64,000 nucleotides of DNA from Anaeramoeba flamelloides (taxonomy: Eukaryota; Metamonada; Anaeramoebidae): the NCBI GenBank assembly GCA_027625915.1, contig JANTQA010000029.1, positions 4,836,001-4,900,000 of the forward strand. Direction: 5' to 3'. Shown here one piece after another: positions 38,200 through 49,679 of this stretch. The notes beneath the pieces were generated by a model. That model was not told the DNA's origin. It saw only the letters and a list, made by a program, of their open reading frames with translations, and made no database searches. Every line of letters starts with the position of its first letter. Positions within the stretch are counted from its first letter, which is position 1. A program made the translations under genes and the position numbers.

Positions 38200-38878
38200 T
38201 AAATTCTTACTTTATTTTTCTTTTTTTTTTTGTGAAAAAAAAAACACATATTTTGCGTTAATGTTAATTATTTCTAATTTAGTCACCTAAAACGAGAAAG
38301 AAATAAAATTTAACACAAATGAACACAAGGTGTAAATAATAAATTCCTGTAAAAATTGAATTATTTTACAAATGATTTTTTGTTTTTTTATTTTTGTTTT
38401 GGTTTTTTTTATAGAAATTGAAAATTTGATCGTTTTATCAATTGAGAAATTAAATTTAAAAAAAAAAACAGAGTTAGGTTTCACCTTTGGAAAGTTTTTG
38501 GTTCAATTTAGTCGTCGTTAGTACTGGGATAAGACTGGTACAGTTATTACAACCCTACCATAAAAATTTATAAGACTCTGAAATTAATGTTTTATTATAA
38601 AATTTATAATATCTGTCAAACTATAAAATGATTCTGAAAGGATTTCTTAGAAACCACTTATATTTATAAGTGAAGAAAAAAAAGTTATCTAATTTTTGGG
38701 TGATAATATTGACAAAAAAATTGTTACAAAAATAAATTAATTTAGATCTCCAATATAAAATATTGCAAAAATCACAGGTTTTCACAAATTAAAAGCAGCA
38801 ACTGAAAAATAGTTTACCATTTCTGTGAATTTTGTTGTTTTTTTTCTTTTGAAAAGGAATTTTTGTCTTTGTATATTA

Positions 38879-39336
38879 CTGTTGAGAGAAAAATGTTTGA
38901 CACAGAAAAATGGTTGGACACCTTTTTTAATTGGGAACATTAGTAAAATTGAAAATCAAATCCTATTGATAACAAGGTGAATTTTATATAAATTCAGGTT
39001 TAAAGGTGTTACAAGTTCATTTATCTGTGGTTTGTGTAGAATACTCATTTAAATGGTTGATAACTAAAGTAGATCATGCTATTTTAACAAAAATCCAAGT
39101 TCTAGTAAAGTTTACTATTAATTCTGAAAATGGTATTTTTTAAACTTGCTTTAGGGTATCAGAGATAAGGTTTTGAAAAAGTAGAATTACATTAATGGTT
39201 ATTCTAATAAGTAGATTATTGTTATTTTCTTTAGTTATTTCACAAACGATTGAAATTAAAAATCATTTTCAGTAATGTTCCCAATTAAAAATGCTGTCCA
39301 ACTATTTTTCTGTGTCCAACATTTTTCTCTCAACAG
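38879..39336. mobile_element. CTGTTG-ended MITE with TTA target-site duplication, 458 bp
   Basis: Terminal inverted repeats of about 80 bp: CTGTTGAGAGAAAAATGTT at the left, with its reverse complement AACATTTTTCTCTCAACAG at the right. A second GTTGGACA motif and TTTTTAATTGGGAACATTA occur in both arms. TTA lies outside both ends (38876-38878 and 39337-39339). Related to 11307-11720; no transposase. Confidence 0.85.
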
Positions 39337-39484
39337 TTAGTGTGGAATATCTCCTTTTTGTTTTTCAGTATTTTCTCTTTTACAAAAAGAAAATTAAAAA
39401 TATTTGGGTATTGTTTCGAATATAAAGGCGTAAGAAAAACACAATGCATATTTTCCTGAGCGGAAGACAGAGAAAATATTACTA

Positions 39485-39716
39485 CTGATAAATTCAAATA
39501 AATTGAATAAAATTTTTAGTTCAATTCCCATTTTTATAATCAATTAACTCAGCCAATAAAACAACTAAAGAGAACGAATCTTTTGAAATTAAAACCAATT
39601 TTAAAAAGTTTCTTCTCATTTAAAAGTATAGCGTGCTTTTATCAAAGCTTGTGTAAAAAAATTAGTAAAATGGAAAATGAAGTGAAAATTTTCAGATATT
39701 AATATGAATTTATCAG
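39485..39716. mobile_element. CTGATA-ended MITE, 232 bp
   Basis: Left arm CTGATAAATTCAAATAAATT; right arm ATTAATATGAATTTATCAG; TA at both flanks (39483-39484 and 39717-39718). Confidence 0.75.
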
Positions 39717-40270
39717 TAATATTTATCATTTTTATTTTTTAAAAGGGCAAATATTAAAAATCATAAATAACTAGCTTTTCAACCACCATGTATCGATTTT
39801 AAGATGCTTTAGTTGTGTTATTACCCCTTTTTAAAAAAAAATTGAGTAAAAGTGGTGAAATAAATCTAATATTCCACTTTGGAGTAAAAGGAAAAGATAC
39901 AAACCAGATTTATACAATTTGAATTTTATCAAATTTTGGTTTCTTGTTCTTGAATAACAAGAAAAATTTCTCTTATGATCGAAATGAATTTAATATTTTT
40001 ATAAGATAACATGTTGAAATTGAATTTTCGATTTCAAAAAACACAATTTTTTTAATAGGCAACCAACCTGTATGTGGTAAAAATGTTCAAGGTAGGGCTG
40101 TACTTTAAATAAATAAGTAAAATCAATTTTCTCTAGAAATTTCAAACAGGAAACATGTTTGCAACTTCAGATTTTCATTTTTAATTTGTCTTGTTGATAT
40201 CATGGGGGTTTTCTCTTCATTTGAGGAAACAATATTTGGAAATTTCAAATAAAAAAATTTGTTTGATTGT

Positions 40271-40490
40271 TTATAAATTCGAATAAATGTTTGAAAATTT
40301 TTGATTCATTTTTTCATTTTTTGATACTTTTTTTTACCCCATCTTTCAAGAAAGTATTTAATTTGTTTAAATGTTAAGAAACTTTGTAAAAGGAGTTGAT
40401 TTTCAAAAAAATTCAATGTTAAAATTTTTAAAAATATGGAGTTACCATATTTAGAAAAATGGAAATTATACTAAAAATTTGTTATTATTT
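40271..40490. repeat. Degenerate CTGATA-family copy
   Basis: TAAATTCGAATAAATGTTTG at the left, AAGAAACTTTGTAAAA inside and TGGAAATTATACTAAAAATT at the right match 29609-29838, but the terminal CTGATA ends are worn. Confidence 0.45.
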
Positions 40491-40599
40491 TTAATTTTTT
40501 ATATATCTATATACAAAAATGATTTCTTACCTTTTTATGTTTTTTTTTTTTTTTTTTTTTTTTTTGATAAAATTGTTCTATTTTCGAATTGAACCTTGA

Positions 40600-40890
40600 A
40601 GAATAAATAAGAAATCAGACAAATAATACACATCAGAGAAAATTTGATAATCATATGAACTTAAAAGAATAAATCGAAATATTTTCTCAAAAATTTAAAA
40701 AGCAAAATACTTAATAAACTATTGAGAAATAGAACAATATTAATTATGATACAAATTGAAGATCCAAAAAAATTCCAATATAAACCAATATAGTTTTTCT
40801 ATAGTCATTTTCCATTGTTTCGTTAGTATTAGAATAACACAGTGTTATCAAGTGACTATTGATTTGACAGTAAAAAAAAATACAAAAAAA
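40600..40890 (+). repeat. Dispersed repeat G, copy 2
   Basis: AGAATAAATAAGAAATCAGA, GAAGATCCAA and TTAGAATAACACAGTGTTAT with CAAGTGACTATTGAT follow the order seen at 57135-57450. Confidence 0.45.
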
Positions 40891-41994
40891 AATACAAAAA
40901 ATATATATCAAAAAAAAAAAAGAGAGAGAGAGAAAAAAAGGAAAATAAGTCATAATATTGATAAATTTCAAATAAATTTTTTTCTTATATAAATTCAAAT
41001 AACATTTCAAGAGACAATTTAACTATGTGTCTTTGACTTTAAATGACTTTATTTTCGTGAAAAAAGGTAATTCTTATTCTTCTTCTTATTTTTTTTTTTG
41101 AAGGGAGGAAATTAATTGAACATGTCAGCTGTTAGGTTTTTTCCATAACGTTTTTTAATAAACCAAATAGTTATTTAATTTTAAGTTTATTTCTGATATT
41201 AAAAAAAAAACACTTTTAGGTTTTCTTGTGTTTTCTTTTTATTTGTGAAGTGTTCTAAGAATTTTCTCGATTCTTTTAATTTTGGAAATCAAAAGAGAAT
41301 CCAAGAAAATCTATTTAATTTACGACACTTTTCGTTTATTTTTATTTAATTTAAAAAATAAACAGAAAATTTATTTAATTCTCTGTTTATTTCATAAATT
41401 ATAAAAAAGCCTAAACACGTCACAAGAATTCAATAAAATAGAGAAAAATCTAAGATTTTGAACCATTCTTTTGAATCCTGGAAAAGTTAGGCACTTTATG
41501 ATACTTGAATATACTTCACTAATTTCCAATTTTTTTTAGAAAATTTAATAAAGATTATATAATATTCTTTATCATTAATTAATGAGGGTATAAACTTTTC
41601 TCATTTCTTTTTAATAATACAAAAATTATTATGATTGTTTTTGGCATTTGGTATTAAAACTTTAATCAAAAAACAAAAAAAAAAGAAATGTCAACTTAAA
41701 ATTATTAATATCTTATATTATGTCTTAATTAGAATATTTTTATAAAAATTAGAAAATTTTTCATTTTGATTTATTATAAATCAGAAGCCTAAGAATATTT
41801 GTTTAGATAATTTGTGAAATTCCCGAATTTTAAAATGGAATCTGATTCCTAACAATTTTCAATAATTTTAGTTATTATGTTTTGTTTTTAGAAATTGAAA
41901 AAAGAAATTGAAAACATCTTTAAATTTCCCTTTTATCTCATAAACTAAAAAATATTTGTTGCTATTTCCAAATTTGAAGGAATCGGATAAGATA

Positions 41995-42188
41995 CAGCCA
42001 GTTCCACTTTTAAAGCATCAACTTTCTACGAAATTTAAGACACAAAAAAATCTCAAATTAAGGCACAAAAATCGTAATTTTTTTTTTACAATTTATTTTC
42101 CTCGAATCTGCATTTATGCCATAATTTGAGATTTTTTTTTGTGTATTAAATTTCGTAGCGATTCGTGCCTTAAAATTGGAACTGACTA
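41995..42188. mobile_element. CAG-ended MITE, 194 bp, best preserved long arms
   Basis: The arms pair over roughly 70 bp. The left has CAGCCAGTTCCACTTTTAA, CTACGAAATTTAAGACACA and AATCTCAAATTA; the right has the reverse complements, ending GGAACTGACTA. TA flanks at 41993-41994 and 42189-42190. Non-coding. Confidence 0.8.
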
Positions 42189-43831
42189 TAAATAATTATA
42201 ATAAATATTTTTGAATTAATTAAAAGTTCTGAAGGTTATTGTTAATTATTTCATTGATATTGAAAATAAATTATTTTTTAAAATAAACCAGCAAACAACA
42301 AGCAAACCATCCTTAGTTTTTTTTTCAACTTTTTCTGTTTATATGAACAATCAATGTATTTTACAGACCAACTAGAAAACCCAGGAAAAAGTTATGTTAT
42401 TTTTTTTTTAATATTTTATTTGAAAATCAATTGATTTTCAAAACAAAATGTTAACGTAGAATTTAAATATTGTTCTCTTTTTTGATTTTTAGAAATTATA
42501 AGAAAAATTTGGAAAATTTCTATTGATTTTTCAAATTAAAAAAACAAGTGACACATTAAAATCACACAAAACATTTCATAATAATTGAAATTCAAAAAAT
42601 AATTTAGAATTGAAAATATTCAATTACCTCTTCCAATTCAACAATTCTGAGATCCCAGAAAAATTAAATTGAATTTAAAACCCTTCAAAGACTGTGTTTT
42701 CCAGAAACTTTTTGAATTGGAAGTTATAAACTCCTTTTCAGTCAAAGGGGCCCAGTTTTCTTGAAGAAGTAGAACACATTCTATAAGTTTAATTTATTAT
42801 TCTTCTGAAACGAAAATTTCAATTTTGTGATCGAAATAATTTTTTCTCATTTAGTCATTTTTTTTTTTTACTGCTTTTTTTTGTATTTATTTATTTTTTC
42901 GTTTTTTGTTAAAAAAAGAAATTTGAAAAAAAAAAGTTTTTAAAAAATTTATAAACTTTACGGAAAGTTGGTATTTGTATGTTCTTTTTAAAATTCATAT
43001 ATTTACAAGTCAAAAATCTTATTTTCAACAATAATAATTTCCTAAAGAAATTGAGAAGTTTACAGGAGAAGTGTTCCAATGAGATGGGACTCAAAATAAA
43101 TTTTTAACATTTTTTTTTTTTTTTGGAATTTTATATTTTGTACATTTTTTTCTTTTATGATTATCGACTCTTATACAGAGTTTATTATTTCTAGTATTTC
43201 TAAAAAATCTAATATTGGAAGATTCTTATAAATAAAGTGACTTTTTCATTTTTGGCTGGGCTCCTTTGAGTGAAATAGAATTTACATTTAATCACTTAAA
43301 AAACCAATTAAAAGATAGATCAGTTTAATTTTAAAATAAACAATAAAAACAATTCTAAACTTGAGAAAATGTATTTATTACTAAATTAGATATTATTATT
43401 ATATAAAAATATTCAAATAAATTTTGTATTTTTAAGCTTATGATAAAACCCAGAGGAAATAATATAAAAAATATTTATAATTTTATATTATTGTTTTCTT
43501 CCTAACAAAAGATATGTTATTATTTAAAAACAAAGAATGATATTTTAAAAGCACAAAAAAAAGGATTGAATTGTTGAAAATAAAAAAAGAACTCCAAAAA
43601 GTTTAATTACAAGAAAGAGAAAAAAAGAAAAATAAATAAAACAAAATTCAAAATTACTAGGAGTTTTTACAATTTGATGGAAAATTTATAATTTTAAAAT
43701 CTAACAAATTAATCCAATAAAAGTGAATTTCTTAAGAGCATTTTAAAAAAATATCATCATTTCTTAAATCAAAAATAAGAATTAGATAAATTAAATGAAA
43801 ACAGGATTTGAAATTTTTTTTTTTGAAATAA

Positions 43832-44612
43832 GAAGAAATAAACTTTAAGGCTCTTGTCATTAATATATAATTTACCAATACCTTAGGGTGACTTGAAGAC
43901 AAAAAGGGTATTGTGAAATTACCCTTCTTTTGATTGGCATTATTCAAATAACAAAAAAAAATTTCAAGAGTTACTCATTGTAAAAAATTCAATTAACGAA
44001 AAAAATTTCAAATCTCAATTTCAAAAAAACAAATTTTTAAAAAAGTTTAAAAGATAAAAAATCCTTTGACAAAAATAATCAATTAACAAAAAAAAAAAAA
44101 GTGTTAAAAAAATCTTGATTTGATAAAAACCAAAATATTAAAAAAAAATAGTTTTTTTCTGATTTTATATTTCCAAAAGATTAAATTTCTTCAATTTATT
44201 ACAAATCACTTTCTAAAAGTATACTATCAATTTAATTTGATTTTATGGAATTTATGATTATTTTGTAACCCTATATTTGGCAGAAAGAGTAAGGATTTTG
44301 TAACATTCTTTTCAGTTAAAATAAACTCATTTGAAAAATGAAAAATCTCAAATAGCGTGAAAGATCAATAATAAAAAACAAACATAGCTGTTTCAGAATG
44401 ATCATTCATAACTATTCTAAATTGGGAAATTGTGCCGCTCTTATGGGTTTTTTTCTAAAAATTTCTTCTTTTTTCATTGTTGGTTTTTGCACATTGGTCT
44501 CCCTTCAGGTTGTATAGTTTTTAATTGCTATAACTCACTCATAACAATTCCAAATTTTTTTTTCCTTTTTAAAAAATTATTTATCACTGTAAAGACCCAT
44601 CCTTTAATACAT
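43832..44612 (+). repeat. Dispersed repeat E, copy 2
   Basis: Aligns along its length with 17800-18552 (GGGTATTGTGAAATTACCCTT, CTTTCTAAAAGTATAC, AAGGATTTTGTAACATTCTT-like blocks). Confidence 0.6.
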
Positions 44613-44987
44613 TATTTTGAAATCAAGATAGTTTGAAATTACATTTTTTTTGATCAATAATGGTGAAAACAATGATTTCACGCTTAAATTTCTGAAAAGT
44701 TATTTAGGTTTAAGGTGTCTATAGTATAATGTATACTTCCCTAATAAGAACAAAAACAAAATAATAAATAAATGCCTTTCTTTTCTATTTGAATCTAGGA
44801 ATCAAGAGTCTGAGTTGTGAATCAGATATAAGTTACACAATAATGAAATTAACTGAGTTTCAATCTTTAAATCAATAAAAAGTGTGTTTTGGGTTTATAG
44901 CCACTATGATCGCAACCTTAAAAAATCTACAAGCAAACATTTATTTTTTGTTAATTTTTCTTACTCAACAATTCTATTTATTTTCCT

Positions 44988-45887
44988 ATGAGATCAAGAG
45001 GCATTGGAATCACAGGTATTTCAAGGTTACAGGTCCAAAACAACAAACTAAATGTTGTTGGTAAACGTTTAACTGAACAACGAATTAACGATGTAATATT
45101 TTCATGATCTCTTTTTTCTTCTTTTTCTTTTTTCTTTTTTCTTTTTCTTTTTCTTTTATTTAGGATTTTCTTTTTCGTTTCTATTCTCAATTTTTCTTTT
45201 GTTTTTTTGATAAATAATTTCTTACCAAACCCAACCCTCAACACACAAAAGGTCAAAATTCAATTCCGTGATTTCAAAACAAACCTGGAAGAGTTTGCAC
45301 AAAAGTATCGAAAAAACATTCGTAAGGATCCCAAATTCCGTACACATTTCCAAAAAATGTGTGCCAGTATTGGCGTTGATCCCTTGGCCTCAAACAAAGG
45401 CTTTTGGGCAGAATTGCTCGGTGTCGGAAACTTCTATTCGGAATTGGGGGTGCAATTGATCAATGTCTGTGGTGTGACCCGTTCACAGAATGGAGGTCTA
45501 ATTGCAATGTCTCAGTTGAAGCAAGGAGTTGAGAAGATGAGAGGATCAAAGGCACAAAAGATCTCGTTTGATGACATTGAAAGAGCCATTTCCAAATTAA
45601 AGATTCTTGGCTCAGGGTTTGAAATTATTAAATTTGGCCAAACCAAATTTGTAAAGTCTGTACCAACAGAGCTAAACCAAGACCACACCCAAGTTTTTGC
45701 TCTTGCACACAGAAAAAATGGCGTTTTGACAAAGTCCTTAATTTTAAAAGAATTCTCTTGGCAGGACAAAAGAGCAGAGTCTGCTTTACGCACTTTGCTG
45801 TCACAGGGAATGGCCTGGATCGATACTCAACCACAAGAACATGAATACTGGTTCCCAAGTTTAATTGAAAATTGGTTAGAAAAATAA
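44988..45887 (+). CDS. SNF8: ESCRT-II subunit SNF8/VPS22
   Basis: Exons 44988-45092 and 45252-45887, joined in phase 0, give 246 residues, close to the roughly 250 of animal SNF8. The N-terminus [11 protein letters not shown] matches the family start MxRRGVG; the following helix enters the hallmark FKTNLEEFA (43-51). [15 protein letters not shown] and GVDPLAS (76-82) follow, then [30 protein letters not shown] and the final winged helix ([23 protein letters not shown]) complete it. SNF8 with VPS25 and VPS36 forms ESCRT-II, which works on endosomes in multivesicular-body sorting. The intron is 159 nt (GAT|GTAATA...AAAAG|GTC). Translation from inside the intron would lose the conserved N-terminus. 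Confidence 0.95.
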
Positions 45888-45976
45888 GAAATAATAATAA
45901 CCCCTTTTTGTTAATTCATTTAACAATTTTTACTTATTCTTTGACTTTTTCGATACTTGCTTGTTTTTTTTTGTTA

Positions 45977-46143
45977 CTGATATTTCAATTATAAATGGAA
46001 AATAATTTTCACTTCATTTTAATTTTCCTTTTTCAAATATAGCCACGATACTACAACCCACTTCTTTGAGAACTGAATTTAATAAAAAGAAAAATATGGA
46101 AAAGGAAGTGAAACTTTTATCCCATTTAGAATTCAAATATCAG
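45977..46143. mobile_element. MITE, 167 bp, CTGATATTT ends
   Basis: Inverted arms CTGATATTTCAATTATAAAT and ATTTAGAATTCAAATATCAG; the match extends through a TTTTCACTTC/GAAGTGAAAC block. TA lies outside both ends. Related by end sequence to the CTGATAAATTC elements. Confidence 0.75.
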
Positions 46144-47109
46144 TATTGTAATTTATAAAAATGCAAAACCAAAAAAATATCTTTTATTTGCTAAATAACA
46201 ATTTTTTTGGTCCAGTGAATCATTGAGTAATTGTTTTTTAATAAAGAAACCTATAGAAGAAAATATGAAAAAAAACCAATATTCGGTTGAATGATTTTTT
46301 TTTAATCCCATCAGATGAGCTGATAGATTAAAAAAAATGATTAAATTCAGAAAAATTATCCAGGTTCATATCAGAGCTTCCAATTAAGTTTTTTTTAATT
46401 GTATTTTAAGCAACTTGTAAAAAGAGTATACATATTCTCATTTTTTAATTATTAAATATGTACATTTGACTCTTTTTGATTTTTTGTAATCTTAAATTTT
46501 CAAGTATTATTTACCTTGAAATTGGAAAAAAAGATTATCTTGGATATAGTACAAAACCTTGTATTTTGGTTAGCGATGATCGATCAGCAGCCCGGCTTAA
46601 TAAGTATAGGTTGTTAATATATAATTATTTTAATAACGAAATCCAAAAATGGGCATAAAAATAGTACAAATATGTTGAGATCTAATAATAGATGAGGTTT
46701 TAATGTTTGAGAATTTTATTGAGTTTTGGTTTTATTTTTTCTTTTTGAAATATTTAAAAAAGTTGCTTTTCAAAATCGAGTAATTTGTAAAATATCCATA
46801 CCAATTTTCTTCTTTTTAGTTTGGATCGGAAATGAGAATAAAAAGGTTAACACTCCTCTAATATCAATTTTTTTTTCATTTCAAAAAAATTTCAATATGA
46901 AGGAATTTTGGATATTTTGATAAAACATTACAATCGATAATCTTTGTTTTTTTGACTTCAAAGAATTATCTAAATTATTTGTCACATTTTTGAGAAAAAA
47001 ATCCCAATTCATTAATATCCACCTTTTTAAACAATTATTTTTAATCTGTATTTTTCAAATCGTCGTTTCATCACCATCTCTTTTCCTTTTTTTATTAAAA
47101 GAATTAATT

Positions 47110-47545
47110 TTCCGATTTGAAAAGATCAAATATAAACTAAATTTCATAATAAATGGCCCACCTTACATTTGAATAATGGATTGCTTTTGTATCCTTTTGA
47201 AGTTTTTCCTCTCACAATGAAAAGTTTGCAAATAAATCATTTTTTCTCTTTTTTATTTTTTCAAAAGTGTTGTGTTAAAATGGAAAATGAAAATGAAAAA
47301 TTTGAAAGAAGTAACAGATGGATTAATGCAAAATTTGGTTTCAAATATGAAAAAGAGATTTGATTTAGTTATTCAAATGGAAGGAGAATCGATAAATGGG
47401 TTTTTTTACTTATTTAAATTTTCTATTTTTCAGGTAATGCTTCATTCAAAATAAATGTCCCAATTTTTTTTAACAGTTGTTTTTATTTTTCTTTCTTTTA
47501 TTTTTAGACAAAAAATAAATATCTCTTGAGTATAGTATTGGATAT
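47110..47545 (+). repeat. Duplicated segment, copy 2 (frame-broken small ORF)
   Basis: Counterpart of 25860-26290. The region equivalent to the 42-codon ORF starts with ATGGAAAATGAAAATGAAAA at about 47280 and has one extra base after that, so the conserved peptide (KEVTDGLMQNLVSNMKKR) continues in another frame. It looks like the decayed copy. Confidence 0.6.
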
Positions 47546-49679
47546 TAAAATCTAAATTTTTAGATTATAATAGATAACTTCAATTATTAAAAATATTTTT
47601 ATTTAAAATTTGATTTTTAATCGGCCAATTATTATGAAAGATAGTTTACTAATAATTTACCTCTATCCTGTATGGATATTGGAAAATCGATAACCTATAA
47701 ATAATATAAAGAATTGATTTAGAAAAAAAAATTTGAAAGGCAAGTAATTTTTTTTTTTCGTTATTTTGAAGGGAGTGCAGTAATTTCCTTTTAATAATGT
47801 TAGTTTTTTGTTTTAAAATTTTATAAAAAAAAGTATTTATTTTATTTTCTTTTAATTTCAAGAATTAACAAAAAACAAGTAATTACTATTTTTTTTTTAA
47901 TTTTTGTTTTGATTTAAAAATCAATAAATTTTCGAAACAGAAATAAGAATAAAAAGGCCTAGGTAGTTGGGGGGGCTTGGCAGTACTTCCCTAATTTCTA
48001 AATTTGGTTTGAAAATTTCAATAAAAAATTGTAATTGTCTTTATCATTGACTAATAATACAATAAATAATGTGTTATTATTGTGAATAATCTTTAGAATA
48101 TTATTCTTAATTATTTATTACTTACGTTCATTTAAATTTATTCTTTAATCCAAACTTTTAATTATTTTTTTCTTCATAAAATGGTCAATTTCGTAAGAAA
48201 ATAATGATATCTTTAATAATTTATAAATTTGAATGAATTTTATATAAGTTGCAACATTTTGTTTTTAATTTATTTTTATCAGAAACACATTAATATTTGT
48301 TTCGAAAATTTGTGGAATTTTTTTATTATAAAATGGTCATTGGGTCTATCTATTGGAAATATTTTCTGTCGTTGGGTTTTTTTTTTTATTTTGTAAATTC
48401 AAAAAAAAACCCTGAGAACTAAAAGGCACTTAAAGACACTTAATAACACTTATGGTGTCGATCTTATTATTATATCTCATTATTTTTAAATCTTCTTTGC
48501 ACTTACGTGCTAAAATTTTACAATTAATAAAACATATAAAAAAAATTAAAAAATATTAACAAATAACTTATTTTTTATAAAAATAATTTGTTTGTTGTTA
48601 CTCTTAATATTTGAAAAAAATATTACATAATCTTTTGAATTACAAGAAAATTAATGAATATTTGAAAACAAAATAAAAGATCAATTTTTTTTTCGATCTT
48701 CAAGGATTCGAATATTCTTTTTTATTTTTCTTGTATTTTGCAATTAAGATTAAAGTTACATGGTTATTTTTTCATACAGGCTCTTGGAAATTACTGAAAA
48801 TGAGATTTATTAATAATAAAAAATATTTTTCAAATTTTTAGCTTTTTGATTTGAAATCCAGAAAAAGGATAAAAAAGGGATCTAGATCTTGAACATAATT
48901 AATTGTGGAAAAAATAATTTTTTTCACAGATGATAACTCTTTTCTCTAAAGTTGGTAAACCGATTTTTTTATCAAGTTTAATTGAAGTTTTGTTACAATA
49001 AGTAGTCTACTACCTTTTTGTATTAAAATAAAATATAGTTGATTGTTCAGGATTATTCTTAAGAATGTTCTAAATTCTGAAATAGCTCTTATTCTTTCTC
49101 ATTTTCAACAAACCAACCAAAGTATTGAAATTATTCCCAAAAAGGTAAAAAAAAAAATAATTAACTCAAAAAAAAAACTTTTTAGGATTATCTGTTGAAA
49201 TTTTTGCAAATTAAAACAAGACAATAAATTTTTGAATTCTCGTTTAATTTATCCTCAAAAGTTCTTTATTTTACTCAAGATTTTTTAAAAGAAAAATTGA
49301 GAAGATTGGAATCTTCAGTCAACCCATTTACCTCTCTTCCATTTCCCTTCATAAACAGAACAAAACAGAAAAAGAAAATAATATTTTTTGATGATTTTTC
49401 AACAGGATTAAAACCAAACTTTCAATGTTTCCATAAAATATTGGTTTTGCAATATACGGTTTTCATTTTTAAATTCTTGTAATTTACTTTTTGTTTTTTT
49501 TTACAAAAAGATGTCTCATTTTTTCCATTTTGTCTTCTTATTATTTATTTTTCTTTTTTCAAATTTTTGTTGTTTGTCTCAAAATAAGGTTTCGCTAACC
49601 AATCAATTTTGATAAAAAAATAAACGTTATCTTTCAACTCGGTGCTAGCAATTCGTATCACAAATAATTTTCCAACTTG

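Larger units (their letters stand above)
38200..44987. other. Intergenic region between the cyclin and SNF8 genes
   Basis: No exon is recognised. It holds MITEs (38879-39336, 39485-39716, 41995-42188), repeat G (40600-40890), hairpin repeat F (41110-41510), repeat E (43832-44612) and a perfect short palindrome (TTTGAAAATCAA/TTGATTTTCAAA) near 42419. Confidence 0.5.
45888..49679. other. Intergenic region between SNF8 and the E2F-like gene
   Basis: Contains the MITE at 45977-46143 and the second copy of a duplicated segment (47110-47545). A cluster of short ORFs at 46476-47454 belongs partly to that copy. Nothing else is recognisable. Confidence 0.5.

Noticed and set aside
44882-45459. ORFs at 44882-45064, 44978-45256 and 45268-45459
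   Set aside because: Other frames over the SNF8 exons and intron.
46476-47454. Cluster of 60-codon ORFs as a possible spliced gene
   Set aside because: Part belongs to a duplicated segment with a broken frame. No conserved peptide or consistent splice phase could be traced through the rest.
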